A stretch of 64,000 nt of DNA from Melittangium boletus DSM 14713 (GTDB lineage: Bacteria > Myxococcota > Myxococcia > Myxococcales > Myxococcaceae): positions 2,852,292 to 2,916,291 of the forward strand of contig NZ_CP022163.1 in the NCBI RefSeq assembly GCF_002305855.1, written 5' to 3'. Positions 1 to 8,662 of the stretch are shown here, piece after piece. Numbering within the stretch: the first letter of the stretch is position 1; every line of letters starts with the position of its first letter. The notes under the pieces are model-generated. The model did not search any database and was not told where the DNA came from. It saw only the letters and a program-made list of their open reading frames with translations. The position numbers were made by a program, and so were the translations under genes.

Positions 1-661
1 GCGGCCACTGCTCGCCCACCACCTCGATGACCCGGTCGCAGAAGAAGCCCTGGGTGAGCCCCTTCACGCGCTCGATGATCTTGAAGTGGTCATCCAGGGG
101 GATGCACTCGGAGGCGCCATACGCGCGCGCCAGCTCGAGCGCGTAGGGCCTGCGGGCGATGGCGATGACGCGCGCCCCGGCGTTCGCCGCCAGCCGCGTG
201 ACCAGCGCTCCGAGGAAGCCAATGCCGATGATGGCCACCGTCTGTCCGGCCTGGATGTCACTCCGGCGGAAGATGTTCATGGCGCAGCCCAGGGGCTCAC
301 CCGGGAAGGGCTTGCCCGTGAGCGAGGGCGGCAGCAGCACCGCCGAGTCCGCGCCCACCACGTCGTACTCGGCATAGGCCGCCGAGGACAGGGTCGCCAC
401 CCGGTGGCCCACCTGGAAGCCCGTCACGCCAGGGCCCACCGCGTCCACCACGCCCCAGCCCTCATGGCCCGGGGCCCCGGGCCGCATCGGATAGCGGAAC
501 CACTCACGCCCTTCCCAGACAGGAAGATTGGAACCACACACCCCACAGCCCTCGAGCTTCACCCGTACGGTGCCCGGGCCCGGCTCGGGTCGCGACACAC
601 GCTCGATCCGGGCGCCCCTGGGCCCGGCGAGCACCGCCGCCACCATTGTCGTGCTCGACAT
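1..661 (-). CDS. Medium-chain dehydrogenase/reductase (zinc-type alcohol dehydrogenase family), C-terminus cut by window edge
   Basis: About 220 codons are visible; the 3' end lies outside the window. The N-terminal GroES-like fold shows the catalytic-zinc segment GCGVCGSNLPVWEG and a following HEGWG, as in MDR alcohol or sorbitol dehydrogenases. The four-cysteine structural-zinc loop is not seen. A Rossmann segment VAIIGIGFLGALVTRLAA follows (GxGxxG). Two in-frame ATGs are possible: the one at 661 is preceded at 5 nt by GGAGG and is preferred, while 673 would add MEAG. It is the last visible gene of a minus-strand operon with the two glycosidases and the methyltransferase, 84 nt downstream of the DUF5060 protein. 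It probably oxidises or reduces a sugar or polyol intermediate. The substrate cannot be read from the sequence. Confidence 0.85.
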   Translation of the reverse strand, partial: MSSTTMVAAVLAGPRGARIERVSRPEPGPGTVRVKLEGCGVCGSNLPVWEGREWFRYPMRPGAPGHEGWGVVDAVGPGVTGFQVGHRVATLSSAAYAEYDVVGADSAVLLPPSLTGKPFPGEPLGCAMNIFRRSDIQAGQTVAIIGIGFLGALVTRLAANAGARVIAIARRPYALELARAYGASECIPLDDHFKIIERVKGLTQGFFCDRVIEVVGEQWP

Positions 662-745
662 TCCCGCCTCCATCCGTCGTCGCCTCCAGAGAACCTGGGT
701 GTGAAGGGTCCAATGTGCTCAACGCCTCGCGGGGGGCCATTGGAC

Positions 746-2455
746 TCAAGGGCCGGGCAGGGCCTCCACCACGCCCGCCACGTGTCTCACGAAGCCCGGC
801 ACCCGCAGCAGGAGCCCCTCGCGCGTCCCCATCACCTCCTCCGTGTGGAGCTGTTCGCCCGTCACATCGTTCCACCAGGTGACGCGGTGGCGTCCGGCGG
901 CGCCCTCCATCCGCACGGTGGCGCCTTCGACCGTGGAGCCGTAGCCCCGCTCCGCGCCCAGCACCCACAGCGCCTGATAACCGGGACGCCCGAGCACCCA
1001 GACCCGGGTCCCCTCCGGCGTCGCGGGCGGCGCGGGCCGGGGTAGCAGGGGAGGCACCACGGACAACCGCGACAGGAAGTCCGCCAGCACCCGGAAGTGG
1101 TGGCCGCGCTCGGGAGTCATCAACACATCCGAGTCGGGCGTGAAGGGCGGCGCGCTGTGCGCCAGCACCCCCGCCCCCGAGAAGGTGGCGCTCCAGATGC
1201 CCACGTGGGTGTGATCGAACGTCCGGGGATCATCGCCGCCGTAGCCGAACTCGCCACAGAGGATGGGTTTGTCATAGCCCCAGGTCTCGGCGATCTTCCG
1301 CGAGAACTCGGCCGCCAGCGCGTGGACCTCGTAGTACTCCTTGCCGTAGAGGTGCCACTGCAACAGGTCGTTTCCCGGGTGGGCGTACCAGGGACGTTCG
1401 TCTCCATCCACGTTCCAGTGCAACCCCACCGAGCCCAGCGTGACGAGGTGCCCATACGGGTCCGCGCCGTGCCAGACCGCCGCCATGTGCTCGGCCCAGG
1501 GGATCCAGCTCGCCTCGCCGATGTTGCCGTCCCACTCGGGTTCGTTGAGCAGATCCACGGCGAGCAGGTGCGGGGAGTAGCCGTAGCGGTCGAGCACGTA
1601 GCGCAGCTTGCGCTCGGCGTTCTTCCAGAGGTCCTCGCGCTCGAAGAACTCCGTGGGCGTCGCGGCGGGGCCTCCGCGCGCGGTGCCGTGGGGATTGTCC
1701 TCCCAGCTCTTCCACGTCTCGCCCGGCGTGAAGCCGACGGCGAAGAGCGTGAAGATGACATAGACGCCGTGCCGCTCGGCGGCTTCCAGGATGGCGTCAT
1801 ACTCCGCGGCCACCCGCGCATCGAAGCGCCCCACCCCCGTCTCCAGACATCCCGGCTGTGGACCCGGCTCCGGCTCCTCCCGCTCGCAATCGGTGAAGAT
1901 GAAGAGCCGCAAGGTGTTCATCCCGTTGCGGGCCATGTAGGCCACGTACTCGGGCGCGGGGAGCTGGCCGTGGTTCCACGCGGGATCGTAGAGGTTGAAG
2001 CGGTTCTCCCCGAGCGGGAAGAAGGGAGGGCCCTCCTCCCACGCCAGTTGGTGCGCGGACGCGAGGCTCCGGCGCACGAAGCCCCGGCGGCCGCTGGGAC
2101 GCACCCGGAAGCCGCCCGAGGTCACCTCGCGCGGGCCAGAGCCCCCATCCGCGTGGATGACGTACTGGTAGGTCCCCGTCTCGCGCGGGGTGAAGCGCAC
2201 CCGGAAGCCGCCTTCCGTCACGGCGAATCCCCCCACCGTCACGACCTGTCCGGAGGGCGCGGTGAAGCGGGCCTGGATGGAGACATCGTCCGGAGGGAGG
2301 GACAGCCCGGGCAGCGCGAAGTCCACCTCGAAGCGCGCGAGCCGCTCCACCTCGGCGAGCGCGGAGGGGGCGGAAGACCCCGCGCGAGGCGTGGCGCAGG
2401 CCGCCAGCGCCAGGAGCAAGAGCGACACCCGCCAGGGGGCGTGACGAAGCGGCAT
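746..2455 (-). CDS. DUF5060 / GH5-like (clan A) glycoside hydrolase lipoprotein
   Basis: 569 aa. A lipoprotein signal ends in the lipobox LAAC (Cys20), so the enzyme is probably anchored on a membrane surface. Residues about 35-120 form an Ig-like N-terminal domain of the DUF5060 type often found before GH5-like or mannanase-like barrels. A TIM-barrel region follows, with the acid/base motif LLNEPEW (Glu305) and nucleophile candidate ILCGEFGYGG (Glu402). A short C-terminal beta-rich region (about 480-569) with WWNDVTGE resembles a carbohydrate-domain tail. The start at 2455 lies 16 nt after the GH39-like gene stop, so they are co-transcribed. The substrate is probably a beta-linked polysaccharide such as a mannan, but this is not determinable here. 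Confidence 0.82.
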   Translation of the reverse strand: MPLRHAPWRVSLLLLALAACATPRAGSSAPSALAEVERLARFEVDFALPGLSLPPDDVSIQARFTAPSGQVVTVGGFAVTEGGFRVRFTPRETGTYQYVIHADGGSGPREVTSGGFRVRPSGRRGFVRRSLASAHQLAWEEGPPFFPLGENRFNLYDPAWNHGQLPAPEYVAYMARNGMNTLRLFIFTDCEREEPEPGPQPGCLETGVGRFDARVAAEYDAILEAAERHGVYVIFTLFAVGFTPGETWKSWEDNPHGTARGGPAATPTEFFEREDLWKNAERKLRYVLDRYGYSPHLLAVDLLNEPEWDGNIGEASWIPWAEHMAAVWHGADPYGHLVTLGSVGLHWNVDGDERPWYAHPGNDLLQWHLYGKEYYEVHALAAEFSRKIAETWGYDKPILCGEFGYGGDDPRTFDHTHVGIWSATFSGAGVLAHSAPPFTPDSDVLMTPERGHHFRVLADFLSRLSVVPPLLPRPAPPATPEGTRVWVLGRPGYQALWVLGAERGYGSTVEGATVRMEGAAGRHRVTWWNDVTGEQLHTEEVMGTREGLLLRVPGFVRHVAGVVEALPGP

Positions 2456-2471
2456 GCCATCTCCAGAGGGT

Positions 2472-3359
2472 CTATTTCGCGTAACGGCGGGTCATGCGCG
2501 CGCAGAACTCGGCGAACTCCTCGACGCGGTGGGGCGGGCTCGTGTGGTGATCGTTGATGCCGCACGACCCCGGGGTGAAGCAGTACGTCAGCGTCACGTC
2601 GAAGCCGTCGAGCGCGCTCATCTGCCGGTCGAACCAGGCCTCCGCGTTGGGCCGGTGACTGTCCGCCCAGCTCAGGCCCGTGCGCAGCTTCTTGACGCCC
2701 AGCTTCTTGAGCCACGCCACCGCGTCCTCCAGCCGGGGGTCCTCGAAGTGGAACCACTGGCAGATGCCCATCCGCGGCGTGTAGTCCGCGAAGTGGCGCA
2801 GCGCGCGCTTGGGCGTGCCGTCCTCCTTGAGGAGCCCCATGTAGAAGTGCCGGTAGTACGACGACCCCTCGGCCTCGCGGTGCCGTGTGGTCGCCGGCCA
2901 GGTCCTGGGCAAATCATAGAGGCTGTACCAGTGCACCCGGTCCACCTGGCCGAGCAACAGCTCCGCGGTGCGCCGCAGGCCGAACTCCTGCACCTCCTCG
3001 GCGCCAAAGGAGGAAACCCCCACCTCGGTCACCCAGACGGGGTGGCGCGACGCGGCGCGGATCTCGGCGATGCGCTCGGGCCACTCGTCGATCTGCCAGT
3101 GATTCCAATCGAGGGGAAAGCCGTGCACCGCCACGACGTCCACCTCGTCCAGCGCCCCCTGGCCGGACATCCGGCGGAGGAAGGCGGCGTCGATGGGAGA
3201 CATGCCCCCGAGCACACGGGTGAGCGTGGGGCTCTCCGCACGCACCGCCGCGCCCGCCAGGCGCACCATGCGCGAGAAGATGCTCCAGTCCGGGTCGATC
3301 CCAAAATCCCAGTGGGACAGATTGTTGGGTTCGTTCCACAGCTTCACCGCTTCGATCAT
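2472..3359 (-). CDS. GH39-like (clan A) glycosidase with apparent circular permutation
   Basis: 295 aa. The start ATG at 3359 overlaps the methyltransferase TGA (ATGA), giving translational coupling. The acid/base motif KLWNEPNN is at the extreme N-terminus (Glu10) and a nucleophile-like VWVTEVGVSSF carries Glu112. In ordinary clan A barrels the NEP motif ends strand 4. Here the segments that look like strands 1-3 (GVKKLRTGLSWAD, residues 221-233; FDVTLTYCFTP, 253-263; EFAEFCARMTRRYA) come at the C-terminus. No signal peptide is visible, so it is likely cytoplasmic, unlike its lipoprotein neighbour. It could be a natural permuted family that travels with this methyltransferase. It is not a simple truncation, because both halves are complete. 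Confidence 0.75.
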   Translation of the reverse strand: MIEAVKLWNEPNNLSHWDFGIDPDWSIFSRMVRLAGAAVRAESPTLTRVLGGMSPIDAAFLRRMSGQGALDEVDVVAVHGFPLDWNHWQIDEWPERIAEIRAASRHPVWVTEVGVSSFGAEEVQEFGLRRTAELLLGQVDRVHWYSLYDLPRTWPATTRHREAEGSSYYRHFYMGLLKEDGTPKRALRHFADYTPRMGICQWFHFEDPRLEDAVAWLKKLGVKKLRTGLSWADSHRPNAEAWFDRQMSALDGFDVTLTYCFTPGSCGINDHHTSPPHRVEEFAEFCARMTRRYAK

Positions 3360-4114
3360 TGAAGGGTCTCCGGGTAGGCAGCGGTGGGGCGTTCGCCACG
3401 CCGGCAGAGGTAGACCTCCCGGGTGGGGCGCTCGAGGAGTTCGAATCCCGCCGAGCGGAGCATCGCCTCGGAGCAAGCCCGGTTGGGCACCCACCAGTTG
3501 GTCGGGTCCCCCGCGTAGTCGTGCTCGATGAAATGCATCTTCGGGTACTCCGGCTGATGGAAGATGGCCCTCTCGGTGATGGGGTAGTCGTTGGCGAATT
3601 CGCCCACCGCGTCACCGCCACGTTCCAATGTCTGGAAGATAAGCAGGTCCTTGACGACGTGCTCGTGGAGCAGGTCCAACGCCAGCAGCGGATGGCGCAG
3701 GTGGTAGAGCACGCCCATGAACAGGACGACGTCGAACTTCTCGCCCAGCGCGCCCACGTCATAGACGTCCATCTGGCGCAGCTCCACCTCCACGCCCATG
3801 ACCTGGGTGGCGAAGCGAGCCTGCTCCAGGTAGCGCGCATCGGAGTCGATGCCCACCACCCGCGCCGCGCCGCGCCGCTTCATCTCGATGCTGTAGAACC
3901 CCGCGTTGCAGCCGATGTCGAGCACGGTCTTGCCCGTCAGGTCCGCCGGAAAGGCATGCTGGAAGCGCTTCCAGAACACCGTTGGGAAGTCGCCCAGGAA
4001 GTGATGGGGCGCCGTGCGAACCCCTTTCAGCTCCAGGTTGTGGAACCACTCCCCCAGGGAGCGCACCCGCAGCGCCACCTGCTCCGTCGTCAGTTCGTCT
4101 GGAGTCATCGTCAT
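3356..4114 (-). CDS. Class I SAM-dependent methyltransferase (resembles the TIGR04290/CmoB-like group)
   Basis: 252 aa. SAM motif I is clear in VLDIGCNAGFYSIEMKRRG (about 65-83), followed by the acidic ribose-binding VVGIDSD. FDVVLFMGVLYHLRHP is typical of the CmoB/DUF1698-like methyltransferases. I recall a named family (TIGR04290) that travels with GT4 transferases and GH39-like proteins; that assignment is from memory. It is the first gene of the minus-strand operon and overlaps the glycosidase by 4 nt. The chosen ATG at 4114 has only a weak upstream GAAGG; 4108 is an alternative. Substrate unknown, with a sugar or cyclitol conjugate likely from context. Confidence 0.8.
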   Translation of the reverse strand: MTMTPDELTTEQVALRVRSLGEWFHNLELKGVRTAPHHFLGDFPTVFWKRFQHAFPADLTGKTVLDIGCNAGFYSIEMKRRGAARVVGIDSDARYLEQARFATQVMGVEVELRQMDVYDVGALGEKFDVVLFMGVLYHLRHPLLALDLLHEHVVKDLLIFQTLERGGDAVGEFANDYPITERAIFHQPEYPKMHFIEHDYAGDPTNWWVPNRACSEAMLRSAGFELLERPTREVYLCRRGERPTAAYPETLQ

Positions 4115-4314
4115 CCCGAAGCCAGCCTTCTCATGAAGGGTGCTCAGCGGCGACCGGCATGCCAAGGACAGACCACTAGAGGACACCTCCCAAGTCATGC
4201 GGATGACATGACCTCGGAGGACGGCCAGACTTGTCCCGTGGAACAAGGCGCCGACGAGGATTCGATGCCTACATTGCCTTCTCGGCCCATGTGGAATCCC
4301 GAGACGAGGAACAG

Positions 4315-5595
4315 ATGACACGACCGAACTCGATCCGTCCGCCAGAGGGAAGACTCGCCGTCCTGCTGCCAGGGATGGGAGCGATCTCCAGCACGTTCAT
4401 CACGGGCGTCCTGTTGGCCCGAAAGGGATTGGGGCTCCCCGTGGGCTCGCTCACGCAGATGGGCACGCTGCACGCGGGCGGCCGAAGCATCCGCATGGAC
4501 GAGTACCTGCCGCTGGCCCGCATGGAGCAGCTCGTCTTCGGCGGCTGGGACATCTTCCCGGACAGCGTCTACGAGACGGCCCTCCACGCCAAGGTGTTGG
4601 AGCCCGAGCACCTCGGGCCCGTGCGCGAGGAGTTGGAGGCCATCCGCCCCATGAAGGGTGTCTTCCATCCGCAATACGTGAAGCGGCTGCACGGCACGCA
4701 CGTGAAGACGGGCGCGACGAAGGCGGAGCTGGTGGAGCAGGTGCGCGCGGACATCCGCGCCTTCCTGCGCGACAAGGGCTGCGCACGCGCGGTGGCCATC
4801 TGGTGCGGCTCCACCGAGACGTACGTGGCGGCCGCCCAGGTCCACGCCTCGCGCCGTGCCTTCGAGGCCGGGCTGCGCAAGAACGACCCATCCATCACCA
4901 ACTCGCAGCTCTACGCGTGGGCGTGTCTCCAGGAAGGAGTGCCCTTCGCCAATGGCTCGCCCAACCTGGCGGTGGACTTTCCCGCCGCCGCCGAGCTCGC
5001 GCGCCACCACGAAGTGGCGCTCGCCGGCAAGGACTTCAAGACGGGCCAGACGTTGATGAAGACGGTCATCGCGCCCGCGCTCAAGGCCCGCATGCTCGGG
5101 GTGCGCGGGTGGTTCTCCACCAACATCCTCGGCAACCGGGACGGCGAGGTGCTCGACGATCCCGAGTCCTTCCGCGCCAAGGAAATCACCAAGCGCGGCG
5201 TGCTCGAGGACATCCTCCAGTCCAGCGACAGTCCGGCGCTCTACGGTGAGCTCTTCCACAAGGTCCGCATCGAGTACTACCCGCCCCGGGGCGATGCCAA
5301 GGAGGGCTGGGACAACATCGATCTCTTCGGCTGGCTGGGCTACCCCATGCAGATGAAGATCGACTTCCTGTGCCGCGACTCCATCCTCGCGGCGCCCCTC
5401 GTACTCGACCTGGCGCTGTTGATGGATCTGGCCCAGCGCGCGGGCCGCATCGGCACACAGGACTGGCTCGGCTTCTACTTCAAGAGCCCCATGACCGAGC
5501 CGGGCCGCACGCCCGAGCAGGATCTGTTCGTTCAAGAGAGAAGGCTCAAGGACAGCTTGCGTGCGCTCATGGGCGAGACGACCGGCGCGGACTGA
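4315..5595 (+). CDS. ino1: myo-Inositol-1-phosphate synthase
   Basis: 426 aa. It converts glucose-6-phosphate to inositol-3-phosphate (1L-myo-inositol-1-phosphate) with bound NAD+. The NAD-binding start RLAVLLPGMGAISSTFI, the segment VDFPAAAELARHHEVALAGKD and especially AGKDFKTGQTLMKTVIAPA are diagnostic of the synthase. The ATG at 4315 is preceded 6 nt upstream by GAGGA. It is divergent from the methyltransferase operon across a 200-nt gap and convergent with the GT4 gene. Co-location with a glycosyltransferase, methyltransferase and glycosidases suggests the inositol is used for an inositol-containing glycoconjugate or osmolyte rather than general metabolism (inference). Length is normal for the shorter bacterial/archaeal type. 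Confidence 0.92.
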   Translation: MTRPNSIRPPEGRLAVLLPGMGAISSTFITGVLLARKGLGLPVGSLTQMGTLHAGGRSIRMDEYLPLARMEQLVFGGWDIFPDSVYETALHAKVLEPEHLGPVREELEAIRPMKGVFHPQYVKRLHGTHVKTGATKAELVEQVRADIRAFLRDKGCARAVAIWCGSTETYVAAAQVHASRRAFEAGLRKNDPSITNSQLYAWACLQEGVPFANGSPNLAVDFPAAAELARHHEVALAGKDFKTGQTLMKTVIAPALKARMLGVRGWFSTNILGNRDGEVLDDPESFRAKEITKRGVLEDILQSSDSPALYGELFHKVRIEYYPPRGDAKEGWDNIDLFGWLGYPMQMKIDFLCRDSILAAPLVLDLALLMDLAQRAGRIGTQDWLGFYFKSPMTEPGRTPEQDLFVQERRLKDSLRALMGETTGAD

Positions 5596-5621
5596 GCCAG
5601 GCACGGGCGGCCTCGCGGCCA

Positions 5622-6737
5622 TCACGAGGCGCGAATGGCCGGCACGGCCCAGGACTCGGGGGGCCGGACACTCAACGCGGTGTACACGTCCAGGTAGGCG
5701 TCCACCATGCGGCGCGGCGTGAAGGAGAGCGCCCGGCTGCGAGCCCGCCCGGCGCGGCACTCCCGCTCCGAGGGGTGGAGCATCAACCAGCGCAGCGCGG
5801 CGGCGAGTCCGTCCTCGTCATCCGGGTGGACGAAGAGCGCGGCGTCCCCCCACACCTCGCGCAGGCTCGGGATGTCGCCGAGCACCAGCGCGCACCCGGC
5901 GAGCGCGGCCTCCAGGGCGGACAGTCCAAAGGGCTCGTAGCGCGCGGGCATGGCGTAGACGGCCGCCCGGGCCATCCACCCCGCGAGTTCCCAGGGCCGC
6001 AGCGTGCCGAGCGAGCGCGAGGACGAGCCACGCGAGGTCTCCCCCGCGATGCGCACGGGAAACGGCAGCCGGGGCGCGATGGCCTCCAGGACCGCCAGGT
6101 TGCCCGCCTCGTCCCAGTCCCGGCCCGCCGCGAGCACGAAGGACTCCTTCGCGTCCGGCAGGAAGGACTCCGCGCGCCGCGCATGGGGGATGACGCGCGT
6201 GGCGCCGAAGGGTCCATGAAGGCGCTCGGCCGCGGAGAGCATGGCCATGCTGGGCGCCACCACGCATCCCGCGCCGCGCAGGCCTCGCGCGGCCTCCTGA
6301 CGGTAGCGCGCGTAACGCTCAGGGGCGGGCCCTCCCATCACCGCGTCCCACCACACGAGCGGACAGGTGTGCAGCATCACCAGGGTCGGCGCCCGCCACG
6401 CGAGCGCGCCTCGCGCATGGTCATTGAGGTGGACGACGTCGGGAGACAGCCGCGCCTCCAAGTCGAGCAACCACGCGTCCTCGTCCGCGCCCTCGTGCCA
6501 GTCCTGGCCCTCATGCAACCCGAGGCCCGGCACCTCGCGCGCCTCCATCCATTGCGCGGCGGACAGGGGCGCACCCAACGTCGCCAGTTCCACACGGACA
6601 CCGCGCTCGGCGAGTGCCCGGCTCAGCTCCAGGGCATACGTCCACACACTTCCCACGGGGGTGGTGGTCATCATCACCCGCTGGACCGCGGGAGGCGTGC
6701 CACCACGTGAGCTCCGAAGCATGGGCTTCAAGTGCAT
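5622..6737 (-). CDS. Glycosyltransferase family 4 (GT-B fold)
   Basis: 371 aa. The N-terminal acceptor domain has TTTPVGSVWTYALELSRAL, and DVVHLNDH lies about residue 135. The C-terminal nucleotide-sugar domain carries the GT4 signature RYEPFGLSALEAALAG with the E-x7-E pair, followed by PSLREVWGDAALFV. The start at 6737 has GGAGG 5 nt upstream; an inner ATG at 6722 is less likely. There is no signal peptide, so it is cytosolic. It converges on inositol-1-phosphate synthase with a 26-nt gap. Inositol or a derivative is a plausible acceptor (compare MshA-type inositol-phosphate transferases), but nothing in the sequence proves this. Confidence 0.87.
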   Translation of the reverse strand: MHLKPMLRSSRGGTPPAVQRVMMTTTPVGSVWTYALELSRALAERGVRVELATLGAPLSAAQWMEAREVPGLGLHEGQDWHEGADEDAWLLDLEARLSPDVVHLNDHARGALAWRAPTLVMLHTCPLVWWDAVMGGPAPERYARYRQEAARGLRGAGCVVAPSMAMLSAAERLHGPFGATRVIPHARRAESFLPDAKESFVLAAGRDWDEAGNLAVLEAIAPRLPFPVRIAGETSRGSSSRSLGTLRPWELAGWMARAAVYAMPARYEPFGLSALEAALAGCALVLGDIPSLREVWGDAALFVHPDDEDGLAAALRWLMLHPSERECRAGRARSRALSFTPRRMVDAYLDVYTALSVRPPESWAVPAIRAS

Positions 6738-7070
6738 CCGCGCCTCCCACGGGGGTACGTTGAGGTTCGCCAGGGCGGAGCCCTCCGGGGGGAAAGGCTC
6801 CAGCAACGCAAAAACAGTAAGCACCGCGCTTCCCGGCGCGACCCCTGCTCGCCGTCTTCGGCTCGGGCCGTGAACGTCTCGCGCCGGGCGGCATTGCCAT
6901 TGCCCCGAAGGCGGGGCGGACCCGTGGACGTTCGCTGGCGGACGCCCTCCAGGCAGGCAGGCACACACACCAAGCTCAACTGTCGGAGCACATCACCGGG
7001 AGGAAAGCCGCGCGGTGAATCCACCGAGCCTGGACGTGACAGGGTCCGGAGCGAGGGGCATAACTTCCTC
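6738..7070. promoter_or_regulatory. 333-nt divergent intergenic region
   Basis: This non-coding stretch lies between the GT4 gene (minus) and the MFS exporter (plus) and must hold both promoters. A GC-rich stem-loop with arms GGAGCC (6777-6782) and GGCTCC (6796-6801) lies just upstream of the GT4 ribosome-binding site and could affect its translation. A short A-rich patch (cgcaaaaacagtaagc, about 6806-6821) is the only AT-rich element. No recognisable gene is seen. Confidence 0.45.
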
Positions 7071-8516
7071 GTGCCGCCCTCCTCCGAATTGTCCGTGGAT
7101 GCGCCCCCTGTCCCGGTACGAGGCACGCGCCTGGCATCCATCGCCGTGGCGAGCGCGCTGTTCATGGAGTTCATCGACTCCACGGCGCTGTCGACCGCGC
7201 TGCCGGCGCTGGCCACGGCGTTCAGCAGCGATCCGGTGCACCTGAAGCTGGCCCTGACGTCCTACATCCTGGCGCTCGCGGTGGTGGCGCCCGCGAGTGG
7301 ATGGATCGCCGATCGCTACGGGCCCCGGCGCGTGTTCCTCACCGCGATGGCCGTGTTCCTCGTGGGCTCGGTGCTGTGTGGCTTCTCCCAGTCGCTCGCG
7401 CAGCTCGTCGTCTTCCGCACGGTGCAGGGAGTGGGCGGAGCGATGATGGTGCCCGTGGGGCGGCTCATCGTCGTGAGTTCGGCGCCGCGCCAGCAGCTCG
7501 TGTCGGCGATGAGCTGGTTCACCATGCCCGCGCTGGTGGGTCCGCTCGTCGGGCCGCCCCTGGCCGGCTTCATCCTGGGCATCGCGAGCTGGCCGTGGAT
7601 CTTCTTCATCAACGTGCCCGTGGGCGTGCTCGGCATGCTCGCCGTGATGCGCTTCGTTCCCCCGCTGCACCAGCCGGACCCGGGGCCCTTCGATGTGAAG
7701 GGCTTCGTGCTGGTGGCCACGGGCATCACCGCGTTGATCGGCACGGCGGAGATCGCCGGCGTGGGCCTGGTGCCGGCCGCCGTGCAGGTGGCCACCGGGG
7801 TGTTCGCCGTGGCGATGCTCGCCGCGTACGTCCACCATGCGCTGCGCCACGAGCGGCCCGTGCTCGACCTGCGCCTGCTGCGCGTGCCCACCTACCGGGC
7901 GAGCATGATTGGCGGCTCGGTGGTCCGCCTGGGACTGGGAGCGACGCCCTTCCTGCTGCCGCTGCTCTTCCAGGTGGCGCTGGGATGGGGACCGTTCGAG
8001 ACGGGACTCATCACCATCTGCACGGGGCTGGGCGCCATGTCTTGCAAGCCCGTGGCGCCCGGCCTCATCCGCCGCTTCGGCTTCCGCTCCACGCTCATCG
8101 TCTCCAACTTCTTCACCGCCGGGGTGTCGGCCCTGCCCGCCTTCTTCCGGCACGGCACGCCCGTGGCGCTCATGGCCGGCATGCTGCTCACGGCCGGCTT
8201 CGTGCGCTCCTTGCAATTCACCGCCCTCAACACGGTGGCCTACGCGGACATCCCGCCGTCCACGGTCAGCAACGCCTCCACGCTCGCCGTGGTGATGCAA
8301 CAGATGGGATTGAGCCTGGGCATCAGCTTCGGCGGATTGATGCTGCACGTGGCGCGCGGTGGGAGCGACGAGGGCAGCATGACGCCCCAGCAATTCATCC
8401 TGCCCTTCCTCGCCATCGGCGTGGTGACGATGCTCTCGGGCCCGCTCTTCCACCGCATGTCCCCCGACGCGGGCGCCGGCATCGGCGGGCGCCGCCACGA
8501 ACCACGCGCGGCCTGA
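7071..8516 (+). CDS. MFS multidrug exporter, DHA2 (EmrB/QacA) family
   Basis: 481 aa from a GTG at 7071, the most plausible in-frame start before the first membrane helix although its AGGGG lies rather far upstream. The protein is an integral inner-membrane, proton-driven exporter. Motif A is clear between helices 2 and 3 (GWIADRYGPRR), and motif C-like GPLVGPPLAGFI is present. About 14 hydrophobic segments fit DHA2 architecture. The last 20 codons (MSPDAGAGIGGRRHEPRAA) are repeated 3.5 kb downstream at 12026-12086, indicating insertion or duplication at this 3' end. Confidence 0.88.
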   Translation: MPPSSELSVDAPPVPVRGTRLASIAVASALFMEFIDSTALSTALPALATAFSSDPVHLKLALTSYILALAVVAPASGWIADRYGPRRVFLTAMAVFLVGSVLCGFSQSLAQLVVFRTVQGVGGAMMVPVGRLIVVSSAPRQQLVSAMSWFTMPALVGPLVGPPLAGFILGIASWPWIFFINVPVGVLGMLAVMRFVPPLHQPDPGPFDVKGFVLVATGITALIGTAEIAGVGLVPAAVQVATGVFAVAMLAAYVHHALRHERPVLDLRLLRVPTYRASMIGGSVVRLGLGATPFLLPLLFQVALGWGPFETGLITICTGLGAMSCKPVAPGLIRRFGFRSTLIVSNFFTAGVSALPAFFRHGTPVALMAGMLLTAGFVRSLQFTALNTVAYADIPPSTVSNASTLAVVMQQMGLSLGISFGGLMLHVARGGSDEGSMTPQQFILPFLAIGVVTMLSGPLFHRMSPDAGAGIGGRRHEPRAA

Positions 8517-8519
8517 GCA
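8459..8519 (+). repeat. Direct repeat copy A: 3' end of the MFS gene
   Basis: 61 nt spanning the last codons and stop of the exporter gene. It matches 12026-12086 at 57 of 61 positions in direct orientation. Between the two copies lie a lipoprotein, a Cys-rich lipoprotein and a metallophosphoesterase. Confidence 0.9.
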
Positions 8520-8662
8520 TCGACGGCCCTCGGGGTCAGGTTTCCGTGGGGGATCGGCCTGGTGCATCTGCCTTCCCAAAGAAGGCATGCTCCCTCTACG
8601 GACCCAATGAAGACGCTCCTCTGGAGCTTCGAGGTTTAACGGATGCGAGTCAGGAGAGAGCG

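Noticed and set aside
4194..4207. Small inverted repeat GTCAT-GCGG-ATGAC upstream of inositol-phosphate synthase
   Set aside because: Five-base arms are too short to claim an operator.
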